DNA of 64,000 nucleotides from Sphingomonas sp. (GCF_017304615.1 NZ_JAFKLZ010000002.1:1-64000), one strand, 5' to 3'; counted from the first letter of the stretch, positions 37,620 to 47,462 are shown. The notes: generated from the letters alone by a model not told the origin. Numbers and translations: made by a program.

Positions 37620-38069
37620 ATGCGAATAGCGCTCTACCAGCCTGACATTGCCGGGAACGTGGGCACGATCCTGCGGCTGGGGGCGTGCATGGGCGCCGGC
37701 GTCGACCTGATCGAGCCGATGGGGTTCGCGTTCGGTGACCGCGCGATGGTGCGCGCGGGAATGGATTATGCGGGGCAGGCGGAGGTGGTGCGCCATGCAG
37801 ACTGGGACGCGTTCATGGCGCAACTGAGCGGGCGGCTGGTGCTGTTGACGACCAGGGCGGCGACGTCCTTGCCCGCGGCGCGGTTCGAAGCGGACGACGT
37901 GCTGCTGTTCGGCAGCGAGAGCGCAGGCGTGCCGGACGCCGTCCACGACCGCGCCGACCTGCGCATCTCGATCCCGATGCGGGCGGGATTTCGCTCCTTG
38001 AACGTCGCGGTGTCAGCGGCGATGGCGCTCGGCGAAGCATTACGACAAACCCAAGGATGGCCGGAATGA
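37620..38069 (+). CDS. trmL: tRNA (cytidine(34)-2'-O)-methyltransferase TrmL
   Basis: A 149-residue SpoU-class methyltransferase that modifies the wobble position of tRNA-Leu. Family motifs: ALYQPDIAGNVGTILRLGAC, LLFGSESAGVP and IPMRAGFRSLNVAVSAAMALGEA forming the trefoil knot. ATG 37620 follows an in-frame TTG. Its end overlaps the hemF start region. Confidence 0.93.
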   Translation: MRIALYQPDIAGNVGTILRLGACMGAGVDLIEPMGFAFGDRAMVRAGMDYAGQAEVVRHADWDAFMAQLSGRLVLLTTRAATSLPAARFEADDVLLFGSESAGVPDAVHDRADLRISIPMRAGFRSLNVAVSAAMALGEALRQTQGWPE

Positions 38070-38908
38070 TCGAACTCGACACCGAACAGGATATGGCGCG
38101 GCAGTGGTTCGAGCATCTGCGCGACATGATCTGCGCCGAGTTCGAGGCGATCGAACGCGAGGCGGGATCAGACGCGGCGTTCGACTATACGCCCTGGGAC
38201 CGAGTCGATCCTTCCGGCGAACCGGGCGGCGGCGGCGTGCGCGGGGTGATGAAGGGCCGCGTGTTCGAAAAGGTCGGGGTCAATGTCTCGACCGTCGGCG
38301 GCACGTTCGAGGGCGACTTCGCCAAGTCGATCAATGGCGCAGGCGAGGATCCGCGCTTCTTCGCCACCGGCGTTTCGCTCGTCGCGCACATGGCCAACCC
38401 GCACGTCCCCGCCGTCCATATGAACACGCGGTTCCTGGTCACGACCAAGCGCTGGTTTGGGGGGGGCGCGGACCTCAACCCGCCGTTGCCAGTTGCGGCG
38501 GACACCGACGATTTCCACGCCACGTTGAAGGCGGCGTGCGACGCGCACGACCCGGGGCATTATTCCCGCTTCAAGCAATGGGCGGACGACTATTTCTACA
38601 TTCGGCACCGCAAGGTCCATCGCGGCGTCGGCGGCATTTTCTACGATCATCTGGAGGGCGATTTCGCGGCGAACTTCGCGTTCACGCAGGATGTCGGCCG
38701 TGCGTTTCTCGACGCATTCCCGCGCATCGTGCGGCGGCGGATGGGCGATCCGTTCACCGATGCCGATCTGGCGACGATGCACGAATGGCGCGGGCGCTAT
38801 GCCGAATTCAACCTGGTCTATGACCGGGGAACGTTGTTCGGGCTCAAGACCGGCGGCAATATAGACGCGATCCTGATGAGCCTGCCCCCCGTCGCTACCT
38901 GGAGCTGA
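38066..38908 (+). CDS. hemF: oxygen-dependent coproporphyrinogen III oxidase
   Basis: Decarboxylates coproporphyrinogen III in haem biosynthesis using O2. It shows GGGVRGVMKGRVFEKVGVN, NPHVPAVHMNTRF, WFGGGADLNPP and the C-terminal YDRGTLFGLKTGG. 280 residues from the ATG at 38066, which overlaps the trmL stop (ATGA) and has AAGGA 9 bases upstream; an ATG at 38057 is also in frame. Its end overlaps a convergent gene by 14 bases. Confidence 0.95.
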   Translation: MIELDTEQDMARQWFEHLRDMICAEFEAIEREAGSDAAFDYTPWDRVDPSGEPGGGGVRGVMKGRVFEKVGVNVSTVGGTFEGDFAKSINGAGEDPRFFATGVSLVAHMANPHVPAVHMNTRFLVTTKRWFGGGADLNPPLPVAADTDDFHATLKAACDAHDPGHYSRFKQWADDYFYIRHRKVHRGVGGIFYDHLEGDFAANFAFTQDVGRAFLDAFPRIVRRRMGDPFTDADLATMHEWRGRYAEFNLVYDRGTLFGLKTGGNIDAILMSLPPVATWS

Positions 38909-39632
38909 GCCGGCGCCAGGCCGCGACCTGGGCCAGGGCCAGCGCGATCGCGGCTAGCGCGCTGACCGTGCTGCCAGCGATATCGACGATCGCTCGCGCG
39001 ATCGGGTTCGGCGCGTTGACGGTCAGCCAAGTATCGATTGCGTCTAGCGGCGATTGTGCGAGATAGCCCCCCAGCAGGACGATCATGAAGGTTCCGGTCA
39101 GCGTGAAGGTATAACCGCGCGTCAGCGCGAAGCTGCGCGCGATCGCGGCGAACGGGTTCGACTGCCGCTCCGCGATCATCACCGGCCCCACCAGCGACAG
39201 CCGCGCGAGCACGAAGAAGTAACCGATGACGAACGCGGCGATGCCGAGCGCGGACAGCAACGACACGCACACGATCGCGACGAAATAAAGTGGGAGCCAG
39301 CCGAGCGCGCTGCGCAGAGCCGCCCGCAGATCTGGGCGATTTCGGTCGAGATACAGGACGATGATGGTCAGCGCCCCGAAATTGGCGACGATCTGGACCA
39401 GCAACAGCCAGGCCGCATTGGCACTCATCCAGTTGACGAACACGATGAATCGGCCGTTCTGATCGTCGGCCGGCAGCAGGTCGAGCGCATGCGCCAGCTG
39501 CGGCTCGAGCAGCAAAGCAACCGCCAGCGCCGACAATAGCATGAAGACCGAGCCGATCCGCGTCAGGATGTCACGATCCGCTCGCCACAGCGACCAGGCA
39601 TCGGCAATCAGGGTCGAAACGGTCGGCCTCAC
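38895..39632 (-). CDS. polytopic membrane protein, GPDPase-membrane-domain-like
   Basis: 245 residues with about six membrane helices. The segment AIARSFALTRGYTFTLTGTF recalls the helix pattern shared by the glycerophosphodiester-phosphodiesterase membrane domain and related polytopic families. The GTG start at 39632 overlaps the preceding gene's stop by 4 bases (GTGA). The two adjacent proteins share layout (AIxRxxxLxRG) and may be diverged paralogues. Function unknown. Confidence 0.78.
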   Translation of the reverse strand: MRPTVSTLIADAWSLWRADRDILTRIGSVFMLLSALAVALLLEPQLAHALDLLPADDQNGRFIVFVNWMSANAAWLLLVQIVANFGALTIIVLYLDRNRPDLRAALRSALGWLPLYFVAIVCVSLLSALGIAAFVIGYFFVLARLSLVGPVMIAERQSNPFAAIARSFALTRGYTFTLTGTFMIVLLGGYLAQSPLDAIDTWLTVNAPNPIARAIVDIAGSTVSALAAIALALAQVAAWRRLSSR

Positions 39633-40450
39633 GCGGCGGGCACGCCCTCGCGGGCAGTGATCGCGGCGCGGTAAAGCTTGGCGGAAAAGGCCGCGACAAT
39701 CAGCGTGAACGCCGTCGTCACCAGCCCGCTCAGGATCGCGACCAGAATCCGGCCGATCGAAAAAGGCGACGTCATATCGGTAACCAGCCCTAGCACCACG
39801 CCTATCCCTGACGTGACAGCCGCGTTCGCGACCAGATAGACGATGCCGAACAGCAACCACACGCCGATCATCTTCCAGACCATGCCGCGCGACAGCGCCC
39901 AGGCCCGCCTGATCGCGGCGACCACCCCGCCCTCGGCGAGGATCACCGGATAGAGAAGCGCCAGTCGAGTCGTGATGACCAGGATCGCCACGCCTAGCAG
40001 CAGTGCATATATCCAGACGAACGTCGCGGCGCCACGAGACACATTTGCTTGCATCATGCCGCCATTGCGCAGTGCCAACAGATCGACGCCGCTGGCGGCC
40101 AACACGCCGATCACCGGCAAAGCCAGAATCGCGAGTACGATGAACACGATCAGCATCGCGACCACGGCGCGGCCGAAACTGCCGGTCGCCGCCGCCATCG
40201 CGCGCGCCCGTCCGCCGTCGGGATCGAGCGCCAGCGCCGCGACGGCGAGTTGCCCCCACATCGTTATCAGCGCGCAGAGCAGGGCATAACCCTGAACGAT
40301 CATCTGATTGATCGCGCCCGTCGCGCCGCCCACCAACACATTGATTGCGCTGGGCAGCAATATGGCCAGCAACACGACCGGCAACAGGGCGCGCATGTTG
40401 GCGCTCAGGAACTCGGATGTCCGGTCCCAGACATTGCCCATATTGACCAT
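39629..40450 (-). CDS. polytopic membrane protein, GPDPase-membrane-domain-like
   Basis: 273 residues with several hydrophobic helices (for instance ALLPVVLLAILLPSAINVLVG and ILVAILSGLVTTAFTLIVAA). The motif AAIRRAWALSRGMVWKMIGVW matches the equivalent region of the downstream gene. First of a two-gene minus-strand operon. Alternative start ATG at 40441. No catalytic residues recognised. Confidence 0.78.
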   Translation of the reverse strand: MVNMGNVWDRTSEFLSANMRALLPVVLLAILLPSAINVLVGGATGAINQMIVQGYALLCALITMWGQLAVAALALDPDGGRARAMAAATGSFGRAVVAMLIVFIVLAILALPVIGVLAASGVDLLALRNGGMMQANVSRGAATFVWIYALLLGVAILVITTRLALLYPVILAEGGVVAAIRRAWALSRGMVWKMIGVWLLFGIVYLVANAAVTSGIGVVLGLVTDMTSPFSIGRILVAILSGLVTTAFTLIVAAFSAKLYRAAITAREGVPAA

Positions 40451-40551
40451 CGATCCGACCCCGCGAATTGCCTGTCACGCCGCTCTAGCGGAGTGCCTTA
40501 TGCTTGCCAATCACTTGCGCCGCGCCACGTCGCGGGAGTAGCGCGCCGACC

Positions 40552-41208
40552 ATGATCCCCGACGACATCGAATGGCGCGTCTCCGCCGGCCTGACGCCCT
40601 ATGCCGAGAGCCTGGCGGAGATGGAGGCGCGTGTCGCGGCGGTCGCGGGGGCGGAGGCGCGCGAACTGGTGTGGCTGCTCGAACATCCGCCGGTCTATAC
40701 GGCGGGCACCAGCGCCGACCCCGCCGAACTGATCGATCCGCGCTTCCCGGTGTTCGACACCGGGCGCGGCGGGCGCTACACCTATCATGGGCCGGGCCAG
40801 CGGGTGGGTTACTTGGTGCTCGACCTCGACAAGCGCGGGCGCGACGTGCGGTGCTTCGTCCATGCGTTGGAGCATTGGCTGATTGCGACGCTCGGCGATC
40901 TCGGCATTGCCGCGCGCGCGGAACCGGGGCGGGTCGGGATATGGACGGGCGAAGGGGCGGCCGAGGCGAAGATCGGCGCGATCGGCGTACGCGTGAAGCG
41001 CTGGGTCACGATGCATGGCTTTTCAGTCAACCTCGACCCCGATCTATCGCATTTCGGCGGCATCGTGCCCTGCGGATTGCCCGATTATCCCGTGACGAGT
41101 GCTGCCGCGTTGGGGCTGCCGATCGCCCCCGCCTTTTTCGACGCGGCGCTGGCCGCGCGACTGCCGGCTTTTCTGGCCGCCCTTGCCTGCACGCGAAAAG
41201 CGGCTTGA
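40552..41208 (+). CDS. lipB: octanoyl-ACP:protein transferase LipB
   Basis: Transfers octanoate from ACP to lipoyl domains. Motifs: [34 protein letters not shown] (catalytic Lys) and FGGIVPCG with the acyl-accepting Cys. 218 residues from the ATG at 40552. Free-standing gene between divergent membrane genes and a small lipoprotein gene. Confidence 0.95.
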   Translation: MIPDDIEWRVSAGLTPYAESLAEMEARVAAVAGAEARELVWLLEHPPVYTAGTSADPAELIDPRFPVFDTGRGGRYTYHGPGQRVGYLVLDLDKRGRDVRCFVHALEHWLIATLGDLGIAARAEPGRVGIWTGEGAAEAKIGAIGVRVKRWVTMHGFSVNLDPDLSHFGGIVPCGLPDYPVTSAAALGLPIAPAFFDAALAARLPAFLAALACTRKAA

Positions 41209-41298
41209 GCGAAACGATATTACCGATTAATGTCCACCTCGATTTGGGTATTAAGGCCGGAAAAAGCCGACCAAATCCTTTATCTAGGGAGCTTCCAA

Positions 41299-41526
41299 AT
41301 GCGTTCTTTCATCATCAAGGGCAGCATGATCGCGGCCGCTGCGCTGGCGATCTCGGCTTGCGCGAAGACCGAAACCACCAACACCGTCACCGAGCTGAAC
41401 ACCACGGAGACGATGAACGACACGATGACGACGTCTGACGCCGGCATGAACGATGCGGGTGCGATGGCCAACGACACCATGACCACCAGCAACACCACCA
41501 CGACGACCACCACCAACGCGATGTAA
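41299..41526 (+). CDS. small Thr/Asn/Met-rich lipoprotein
   Basis: A 75-residue precursor; lipobox ISAC gives a 55-residue lipoprotein of extreme composition (Thr, Asn, Met, Asp), ending in a run of Thr. AGGGAG precedes the ATG at a good distance. A terminator hairpin follows at 41571-41603, supporting an expressed unit. Function unknown. Confidence 0.7.
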   Translation: MRSFIIKGSMIAAAALAISACAKTETTNTVTELNTTETMNDTMTTSDAGMNDAGAMANDTMTTSNTTTTTTTNAM

Positions 41527-41570
41527 TTCGCCTGGTGGTCCGCCCCTTTCAGGGTCGGATGATCGGTTGG

Positions 41571-41603
41571 AGGGCCGTTCGCTTAGGCGAGCGGCCCTTT
41601 CGA
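41571..41603 (+). terminator. terminator after the small lipoprotein gene
   Basis: Stem GGGCCGTTCGC / GCGAGCGGCCC (one mismatch) with a TTAG loop, followed by TTTCGATT. Lies about 45 bases after the stop codon. Confidence 0.75.
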
Positions 41604-41727
41604 TTCATGGCCGGTTCATGGTGGCGCGGCCCTGTTGCGTTTTGCCGCAGCAAAGAGGCAAAAGCACTTGGGCGGACGGGGAAATTTCCCTAAACATCGG
41701 GGCACACAAGGGTTCGAAGGGATGAGG

Positions 41728-42387
41728 ATGAAAATGCGTATCATGGCGAGCGTTATGCTTGCCGCCGGCCTGTTCGCCGGCTCACCGGCGTCCGCGCAGT
41801 TTTTCATGAAATCCTACGACTTCCGCGGCACTCCCGTCACTGGGCTGGAGCCGGAACTCGGCATGCCGTTGCCGGGCGCCACCCCGGCGGAAATCCGCGC
41901 CGGGCTGGTATGGAACCTGCGCGCCGCGCTCAACGTCGCCGCCTTGCAATGCGATTTCTCGCCGATGCTGCAGACGGTCGATCACTACAATGCGCTGCTC
42001 AAGGACCATTCCGCTGAACTGAAGGCGGCGTTCGACACGCTCAACGCCTATTTCATCCGTACCGCCAAGACCAAGGCGGCGGGCCTAACGGCGTTCGACC
42101 GATTCGGCACGCGCACCTATTCGGCGTTCGCGACCGTCCAGGCACAATTCGGTTTCTGCCAGACTGCCAGCAAGATCGGCACCGAAGTGATCTTCGCGCC
42201 GCGCGGCCAGATGGGCGACGTAGCGGTCAACTACATGCGCGAAATGCGCAACAGCCTGGTCCCCTATGGCGAGCAGCAATTCCCGCGCGCCTTTTCGTCG
42301 CGAACGTATCTGTTCATCCCCGACTTCCAGCCGAGCTGCTGGCGCAAGGGGAAATACAATGTGAGCTATTGCGGCAAGAAGAAGTAG
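41728..42387 (+). CDS. exported protein of unknown function
   Basis: About 219 residues with a signal peptide ending SPASAQ. The mature part contains four Cys (LQCDF, FGFCQT, PSCWRK, SYCGKK) and a Lys-rich C terminus. I do not recognise the family. The start is uncertain between 41722 and 41728; the latter has GAAGGG about 8 bases upstream. It is convergent with queE. Confidence 0.7.
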   Translation: MKMRIMASVMLAAGLFAGSPASAQFFMKSYDFRGTPVTGLEPELGMPLPGATPAEIRAGLVWNLRAALNVAALQCDFSPMLQTVDHYNALLKDHSAELKAAFDTLNAYFIRTAKTKAAGLTAFDRFGTRTYSAFATVQAQFGFCQTASKIGTEVIFAPRGQMGDVAVNYMREMRNSLVPYGEQQFPRAFSSRTYLFIPDFQPSCWRKGKYNVSYCGKKK

Positions 42388-42405
42388 GCCGGCGCCGACC
42401 GCGCA

Positions 42406-43047
42406 TCAGCGCAAACCCAGTCGCTTGTGCGCCTGTAGCGTCAGGCGCCAGCGCGGTCGCTCCATCACCACCCCGATCGCCGCCGCCTCGCTCGCGGCAT
42501 TGCCCGCCGCATCGCCAGTGTCGAGCGGCTGGATCAGAAGATGGTCGAAATCCCAGGTTTCGATCGTATCGAGGTCGCTGCCACGCTGCGGCCAGACCAA
42601 TTTGAGTTCGTTGCCGCGCCGCTGAACCACCTCGCTGCCCGCCTTGGGGCTGATGCACACCCAGTCGATGCCGGGATGCGCGGGCAAGGTGCCGTTGCTT
42701 TCCATCGCGATCGTGAACCCTTGCTCATGGAGGGCGTCGATCAGGGCGTCGTCGATCTGCAGCATCGGCTCGCCGCCGGTCAGCACGCAGAACCGCTCCG
42801 CGCGATCCGGCCCCCAGAAGCCGGCGGCAGCCGCCGCCAGCGCCTCGGCATCGGCGAAGCGCGCCCCGCCTTGGCCGTCGGTACCCACGAAATCGGTATC
42901 GCAGAACTGACAGACCGCTGAGGCGCGATCCTGTTCGCGCCCCGACCACAGGTTGCACCCGGCAAAGCGCACGAACACGGCGCGCCGCCCGGCGTTCACG
43001 CCCTCGCCCTGGAGCGTGAGGAACATCTCCTTGACGGCGTAGCTCAT
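42406..43047 (-). CDS. queE: 7-carboxy-7-deazaguanine synthase QueE
   Basis: Radical SAM enzyme of queuosine/preQ0 biosynthesis. The cluster cysteines C31, C46 and C49 follow the CX14CX2C pattern of QueE, with LTLQGEG before and the SAM-binding LTGGEPMLQ after. 213 residues. Its ATG overlaps the queC stop by one base (TGATG), so the pair is coupled. Confidence 0.95.
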   Translation of the reverse strand: MSYAVKEMFLTLQGEGVNAGRRAVFVRFAGCNLWSGREQDRASAVCQFCDTDFVGTDGQGGARFADAEALAAAAAGFWGPDRAERFCVLTGGEPMLQIDDALIDALHEQGFTIAMESNGTLPAHPGIDWVCISPKAGSEVVQRRGNELKLVWPQRGSDLDTIETWDFDHLLIQPLDTGDAAGNAASEAAAIGVVMERPRWRLTLQAHKRLGLR

Positions 43048-43733
43048 CAGACGTCCGCGTACAGCGTCGGGTCTTGCACTCCGGCTTCCTCAAACCCCTT
43101 GGACCGCAATCGGCAACTGTCGCACAGCCCGCAATGCACCCCGCCCGGCGCTGGGTCATAGCACGACCAGCTCAGCCCCAGGTCGAGCCCGAGCCGCGTG
43201 CCCTCGCGCACGATGTCGGCCTTGGTCATGTGCTGCAGCGGGGCGTGGATATGGAAACGGTCGCCCTCGACCCCAGCCTTGGTCGCCAGCGCCGCCATAT
43301 CCTCGAACGCCGCGACGAATTCGGGGCGGCAATCGGGATAGCCCGAATAATCGAGCGCGTTGACCCCGATCACCAAGTCGCGCGCACCCGCCGCCTCCGC
43401 CCAACCGAGCGACAGGCTGAGGAAGATCGTGTTGCGCGCGGGCACGTAGGTAATCGGGATTTCCTGGCCGACTCCGCCCTTCGGCACGTCGATCTCGGCG
43501 GTCAGCGCCGACCCGCCAAATGCGCGCAGGTCGAGCGGTAGAACGACGTGCCTCTCCGCCCCCAGCGTGTGCGCGATCCGCCGCGCAGCCGCGAGTTCGA
43601 TCTGGTGGCGCTGGTTATAGTCGATTGAAAGGGCGAGCAGGCGATAGCCGTCCGCGCGCATCATGGCGGCGGCAACCATGGAATCGAGGCCGCCCGAAAT
43701 CAGGGCGACCGCCAAGGGCGATGTAGATGACAT
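43047..43733 (-). CDS. queC: 7-cyano-7-deazaguanine synthase QueC
   Basis: ATP-dependent conversion of CDG to preQ0. PP-loop [10 protein letters not shown] near the N terminus and a zinc site with four Cys in [18 protein letters not shown] near the C terminus. 228 residues from the ATG at 43733; the longer open frame upstream is rejected as the N terminus would be unlike the family. A hairpin lies in the leader. Confidence 0.95.
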   Translation of the reverse strand: MSSTSPLAVALISGGLDSMVAAAMMRADGYRLLALSIDYNQRHQIELAAARRIAHTLGAERHVVLPLDLRAFGGSALTAEIDVPKGGVGQEIPITYVPARNTIFLSLSLGWAEAAGARDLVIGVNALDYSGYPDCRPEFVAAFEDMAALATKAGVEGDRFHIHAPLQHMTKADIVREGTRLGLDLGLSWSCYDPAPGGVHCGLCDSCRLRSKGFEEAGVQDPTLYADV

Positions 43734-43787
43734 TGTGACACTGGAGCTAAGCGCTTGGCCTGCGCGCCGCAACCCACCCCAAACAAC

Positions 43788-43814
43788 GGGCCACCTTTTT
43801 GCAAAAGGCGGCCC
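43788..43814. terminator. GC-rich hairpin upstream of queC
   Basis: Arms GGGCCACCTTTT and AAAAGGCGGCCC form a stem of 12 bases with one mismatch around a short loop. On the minus strand it is followed by GTTGTTTG. It may end the transcript of the 43903 gene or regulate queC; its distance to the queC ATG is about 55 bases. Confidence 0.45.
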
Positions 43815-43902
43815 AGTTTGGACGCTTCCATGCGTCAACCGGGGAGAAAGAAGTACTCGTCCGGCCTGACCCGTTTATGCACGGGCGACCTTAAACGCTC
43901 GC

Positions 43903-44313
43903 TTAACGCGCCGGCGGCGCGCAGGGGCCGGCAAACTGCCCCTCGTAACTGCTGTCGAACGGTCGGCCATCGGGCGCGATCCCCTGCGTATCCAGCCGGA
44001 TCTGGCCGGGTTGCGTCACCGTCACCGTGGTCTTGCCGTATCCACGCGGCCCGCAATTATACTGGATCGTCACCTGGTTCGCCGCATCCACGATCGCGAA
44101 ACGCGTGCAGGGCGGGCCAGGATGGTTGAACTGGATCAGCCGGAACGGATCGGCGGCGCACACTATGCGCGTATTGACCGCGCCGATTTCCTTGAAATGC
44201 CAATCGCCGCGCTGCAGCCCCGTCAGCGCCGCGAATTGCCCGCCGGCGATCGCCGCACCACTTGCCAGCCCGGCCGCCAGCGCGGCCGTTGCGAATCGTT
44301 TCCCCCACGTCAT
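43903..44313 (-). CDS. exported protein, DUF3617-like
   Basis: A 136-residue precursor with a signal peptide ending SGAAIA. Mature part starts FAALTGLQRGDWHFKEIG, with four Cys (RIVCAAD, PPCTRF, QYNCGP, AGPCAPP) and a pattern resembling DUF3617 periplasmic proteins. The assignment is by resemblance only. An ATG at 44334 is an alternative start. It follows hslO on the same strand by about 40 bases. Confidence 0.6.
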   Translation of the reverse strand: MTWGKRFATAALAAGLASGAAIAGGQFAALTGLQRGDWHFKEIGAVNTRIVCAADPFRLIQFNHPGPPCTRFAIVDAANQVTIQYNCGPRGYGKTTVTVTQPGQIRLDTQGIAPDGRPFDSSYEGQFAGPCAPPAR

Positions 44314-44353
44314 GAACGCTGCATAGCACGACATTGTGGCATGCTCGCGGCGA

Positions 44354-45265
44354 TCAGCGAGCTGCCGCAACGGCGGGGACGGGGAAGGATTTGGCGCAGA
44401 ACGCGCAGCCGACCTGGATCATCCCATCCTCGTCGGCCATTTCGGCACGGTGGGCGTCGGTGAACTTGGCGAGCACGCTGGCGATGTAATCGGCGTCGCA
44501 GCGGCATCCCTTGGCGAACTGCGTGCGCGCGAGCACACGGACTTCATCTTCCTCGTTGAACAGCCGCCAGATCAATGTTTCGAGCGGAATGTCGCGATCG
44601 GCCAGCTCGTCCGCGCCCATCGTACGGCCGAGGATCGACACGTGCTCCCATTCGGGATGGTCGAGCCGTGTGTGCAGCCGCTCGCGTCCGTCCTCGCCGT
44701 CGGGCAAATGCTGAAGGAACAGCCCGCCCGCGACGCACTGCCCCTCGGCATCGCGCTTCATGCCGAAGTTGATCAGCGTCGGGATCTGTTCCGACTGGAC
44801 GAAATAGCTCTCCGCCGCTTGCGCCAACGTCTCGCCGTCGAGCGGCACGATGCCCTGGTAACGCTCCTTGGTCTGCGCGAGGTCGAAGGTGATCGCGAGA
44901 TAGCCTTCGCCGAACAGCGCGAACAGGCTCGGCTCGGCGGGCGCTTCGGCCAGCTTGTCCGCTTCGTACTGGACGTAGCCGCGCAATTCGCCGCCACGAT
45001 AATCGCACACCAGCAACGTCACGACGCCCGCCTGGGTCTGCGCCTGGAGCGTCAACTGGCCGGTCGGGTCCTTGAGCGTCGATCCGATCAAGGCCGTCAG
45101 CGTTAGCGCCTCCGCCACCAACGCCTCGATCGCCGGCGGATAAGCGTGCGCTTCGAGAATCTCGTCGAGCACCGGCCCCAGCCGCACCAACCGTCCGCGC
45201 GCGTGGCGTGCCGGGAGCGTGAAGCCGAGCGCTTCGTCGATGTCGGTAATGGCGGGGGAAGTCAT
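44354..45265 (-). CDS. hslO: redox-regulated chaperone Hsp33
   Basis: A holdase activated by oxidation. The C-terminal zinc switch is visible as CRCD and, about 27 residues later, CAFC (CxC...CxxC). 303 residues from ATG 45265 (an in-frame ATG at 45274 is possible). Placed after argF, 31 bases away, on the same strand. Confidence 0.94.
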   Translation of the reverse strand: MTSPAITDIDEALGFTLPARHARGRLVRLGPVLDEILEAHAYPPAIEALVAEALTLTALIGSTLKDPTGQLTLQAQTQAGVVTLLVCDYRGGELRGYVQYEADKLAEAPAEPSLFALFGEGYLAITFDLAQTKERYQGIVPLDGETLAQAAESYFVQSEQIPTLINFGMKRDAEGQCVAGGLFLQHLPDGEDGRERLHTRLDHPEWEHVSILGRTMGADELADRDIPLETLIWRLFNEEDEVRVLARTQFAKGCRCDADYIASVLAKFTDAHRAEMADEDGMIQVGCAFCAKSFPVPAVAAAR

Positions 45266-45296
45266 GCCGCCCATGTGGGGCGGGTCGTGTTCTCGA

Positions 45297-46217
45297 TCAA
45301 CCGATCTGCCCGAAGCACCAGCGCAGGATCGCCTTTTGCGCGTGTAGGCGGTTCTCCGCTTCGGGCCAGATCAACGATTGCGGGCCGTCGATTACCTCCG
45401 CCGTCACTTCCTCTCCACGATGCGCGGGCAGGCAGTGGAGGAATTTCGCATCCGGCTTGGCGGCGGCCATCAATGCGGCATCGACCTGGAACGGCATCAT
45501 CGCCGCGAGCTTGGTGTCGGCATGCGCCTGGCCCATCGAAATCCAGGTGTCGGTGACGACGATGTCCGCGCCCTCGACCGCTTCCTTCGCGGTGCCGACC
45601 ACGCGGGCGCGACCCTTGCCCAGCGCGACGTCCTCGTCCGACGGCATGAACCCCTGCGGGCACGCCGCGACGACATCGAACTGCATCAGCCCGGCGGCCT
45701 CCATGAACGACGCCAGCACGTTGTTGCCGTCGCCCAGCCATGCGACCTTGAGGCCGGGCAGTGATCGCCCGCTCTCGATGATCGCCTGAAGATCGGCGAC
45801 GATCTGGCACGGGTGAGAGTTATCGGTCAGCCCGTTGATCACCGGCACGCTCGCGTATTCAGCCATCTCGACGACCTTGGCGTGATCGTCGGTCCGGATC
45901 ATGATCGCATCGACGAATGCCGACAGCACGCGCGCGGTGTCGGCGACGCTCTCGCCGCGGCCGAGCTGCATCTGCCCGGCATCCATCACGATGCTGGTAC
46001 CGCCCAACTGACGGATCGCCATGTCGAAGCTGACACGCGTGCGGGTCGAGTTCTTTTCGAAGATCATCGCCAGCACGCGCCCGCTGAGCGGCGCGTCGGC
46101 GTCGACCTTGCCCTTGGGCCAGCCGGCACGCGCCGCCTTGCGATCGATCGCGTCGGCCAGCATCGCGGCGACCCCGTCCGGCCCCGCGTCGGACAAGTTG
46201 AGAAAGTGGCGCGTCAC
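45297..46217 (-). CDS. argF: ornithine carbamoyltransferase
   Basis: Makes citrulline in arginine biosynthesis. Carbamoyl-phosphate motif STRTR in [19 protein letters not shown], and the HCLP ornithine site in [13 protein letters not shown]. 306 residues. The GTG start at 46217 overlaps the argD stop (GTGA), coupling the two. The longer frame running into argD is rejected. Confidence 0.96.
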   Translation of the reverse strand: MTRHFLNLSDAGPDGVAAMLADAIDRKAARAGWPKGKVDADAPLSGRVLAMIFEKNSTRTRVSFDMAIRQLGGTSIVMDAGQMQLGRGESVADTARVLSAFVDAIMIRTDDHAKVVEMAEYASVPVINGLTDNSHPCQIVADLQAIIESGRSLPGLKVAWLGDGNNVLASFMEAAGLMQFDVVAACPQGFMPSDEDVALGKGRARVVGTAKEAVEGADIVVTDTWISMGQAHADTKLAAMMPFQVDAALMAAAKPDAKFLHCLPAHRGEEVTAEVIDGPQSLIWPEAENRLHAQKAILRWCFGQIG

Positions 46218-47413
46218 GCCGTCGCCGTGGCGGTCGAATAGGTCCGCGCGCCCTCGCTCAGCCGTTCGATGCACGCGCTGATATGATTTTCCTCGATGAT
46301 CAGCGGCGGCAGCACGCGGAACACGTTCTCGCCCGCCGCGACCGTCAATAGTCCGTGATTGTCGCGCAGATGCGCCACGAAGTCGCGGCTGACCGCGGGC
46401 TCCTTCATCTTGATCCCGAGCATCAGGCCCTTGCCGCGGATCTCCTCGAACAGGTGATCGTAATTGGGAATCAACTGTTCGAACGCGGCGCGGAGGCGAT
46501 CGCCCATCTTGGTGACATGATCGAGGAACCCCGGCTCCTGCATCACGTCGAGCACCGCCTCGCCCGCCGCCATCGCCAGCGGATTGCCGCCATAGGTCGA
46601 CCCGTGCGTGCCGATCACCATGCCCTTCGCCGCTTCCTCGGTCGCGAGGCACGCGCCGAGCGGGAAGCCGCCGCCGATGCCCTTCGCGACGGTCATGATG
46701 TCGGGTGTGATGCCGTAATGCTCGTACGCCCACATCTTGCCGGTGCGGCCGTACCCGCACTGGATCTCGTCGAGGATCAGCAGCAGGCCGTGCTCGTCGC
46801 ACGCCTTGCGCAAGCCCTGGATGAATTCGGGCGTGCCCGCCGTCATCCCGCCCTCGCCCTGCACCGTCTCGACCAGGAACCCGGCAGTCTCGCCGTCGAT
46901 CAGCGCGAGCGCGCCTTCTAGGTCATTGAACTTCGCGTAATCGAACCCCGGCAGCAACGGCTCGAACCCGTCACGCATCTTAGGCTGGTCGGTCGCGGAG
47001 ATCGCGCCGAGCGAACGCCCGTGAAACGCGTTCTTGAAGGTGATCAGCTTGTAGCGTTCTGGATTGCCATTCACGTCGTGATAGCGCCGCGCGGTCTTGA
47101 TCGCGCACTCAATCGCCTCGACGCCCGAATTGGTGAAAAACACGGTGTCGGCGAAGCTCATGTCGACGATGCGCTGCGCCAGGCTCTCACCCTGCGGGCT
47201 GCCGTAGAGGTTCGACACGTGCATCAGCGTCGCCGCTTGGTCGGCGATCGCCTTGACCAAGGTCGGGTGGCCGTGGCCCAGCGCGTTGACCGCAATGCCC
47301 GCCGCGAAATCGAGATACCGTTCGCCGCGCTCGCCGATCAGGTAGCAGCCCTCGCCTCGCACCGGCCGCACGCCGCACCGCGGGTAAACGGGCATGAGCG
47401 GGGTGATGGTCAC
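46214..47413 (-). CDS. argD: acetylornithine/succinyl-DAP aminotransferase
   Basis: Class III PLP aminotransferase, 399 residues. PLP lysine in [12 protein letters not shown], the preceding Asp in [18 protein letters not shown], and [10 protein letters not shown] near the other subunit's phosphate site. GTG start with GAGGAG ribosome site. Directly upstream lies a hairpin with T-tract (47428-47462), so regulation by attenuation is possible. Confidence 0.95.
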   Translation of the reverse strand: MTITPLMPVYPRCGVRPVRGEGCYLIGERGERYLDFAAGIAVNALGHGHPTLVKAIADQAATLMHVSNLYGSPQGESLAQRIVDMSFADTVFFTNSGVEAIECAIKTARRYHDVNGNPERYKLITFKNAFHGRSLGAISATDQPKMRDGFEPLLPGFDYAKFNDLEGALALIDGETAGFLVETVQGEGGMTAGTPEFIQGLRKACDEHGLLLILDEIQCGYGRTGKMWAYEHYGITPDIMTVAKGIGGGFPLGACLATEEAAKGMVIGTHGSTYGGNPLAMAAGEAVLDVMQEPGFLDHVTKMGDRLRAAFEQLIPNYDHLFEEIRGKGLMLGIKMKEPAVSRDFVAHLRDNHGLLTVAAGENVFRVLPPLIIEENHISACIERLSEGARTYSTATATA

Positions 47414-47427
47414 GGGACTTGCTCCTC

Positions 47428-47462
47428 AAAAATGCAAAAGGCGGCCCCGGAATGGGGCCGCC
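47428..47462 (-). terminator. intrinsic-terminator-like hairpin in the argD leader
   Basis: A perfect 9-base stem GGCGGCCCC / GGGGCCGCC (47440-47448 and 47454-47462) followed on the minus strand by TTTTGCATTTTT. It ends immediately before the argD ribosome site GAGGAG, leaving no room for a promoter after it. Either it ends the upstream transcript incompletely or it attenuates argD-argF-hslO. Confidence 0.75.

Noticed and set aside
38895-40478. A single 527-residue membrane protein spanning both minus-strand genes
   Set aside because: The upstream half of that frame is Arg-rich antisense-like sequence, while the overlapping GTGA junction gives two clean membrane proteins.
45297-46802. A 501-residue argF fusion extending into argD
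   Set aside because: The extension is in a different frame from argD and lacks domain features; the GTG at 46217 gives a normal-length enzyme.
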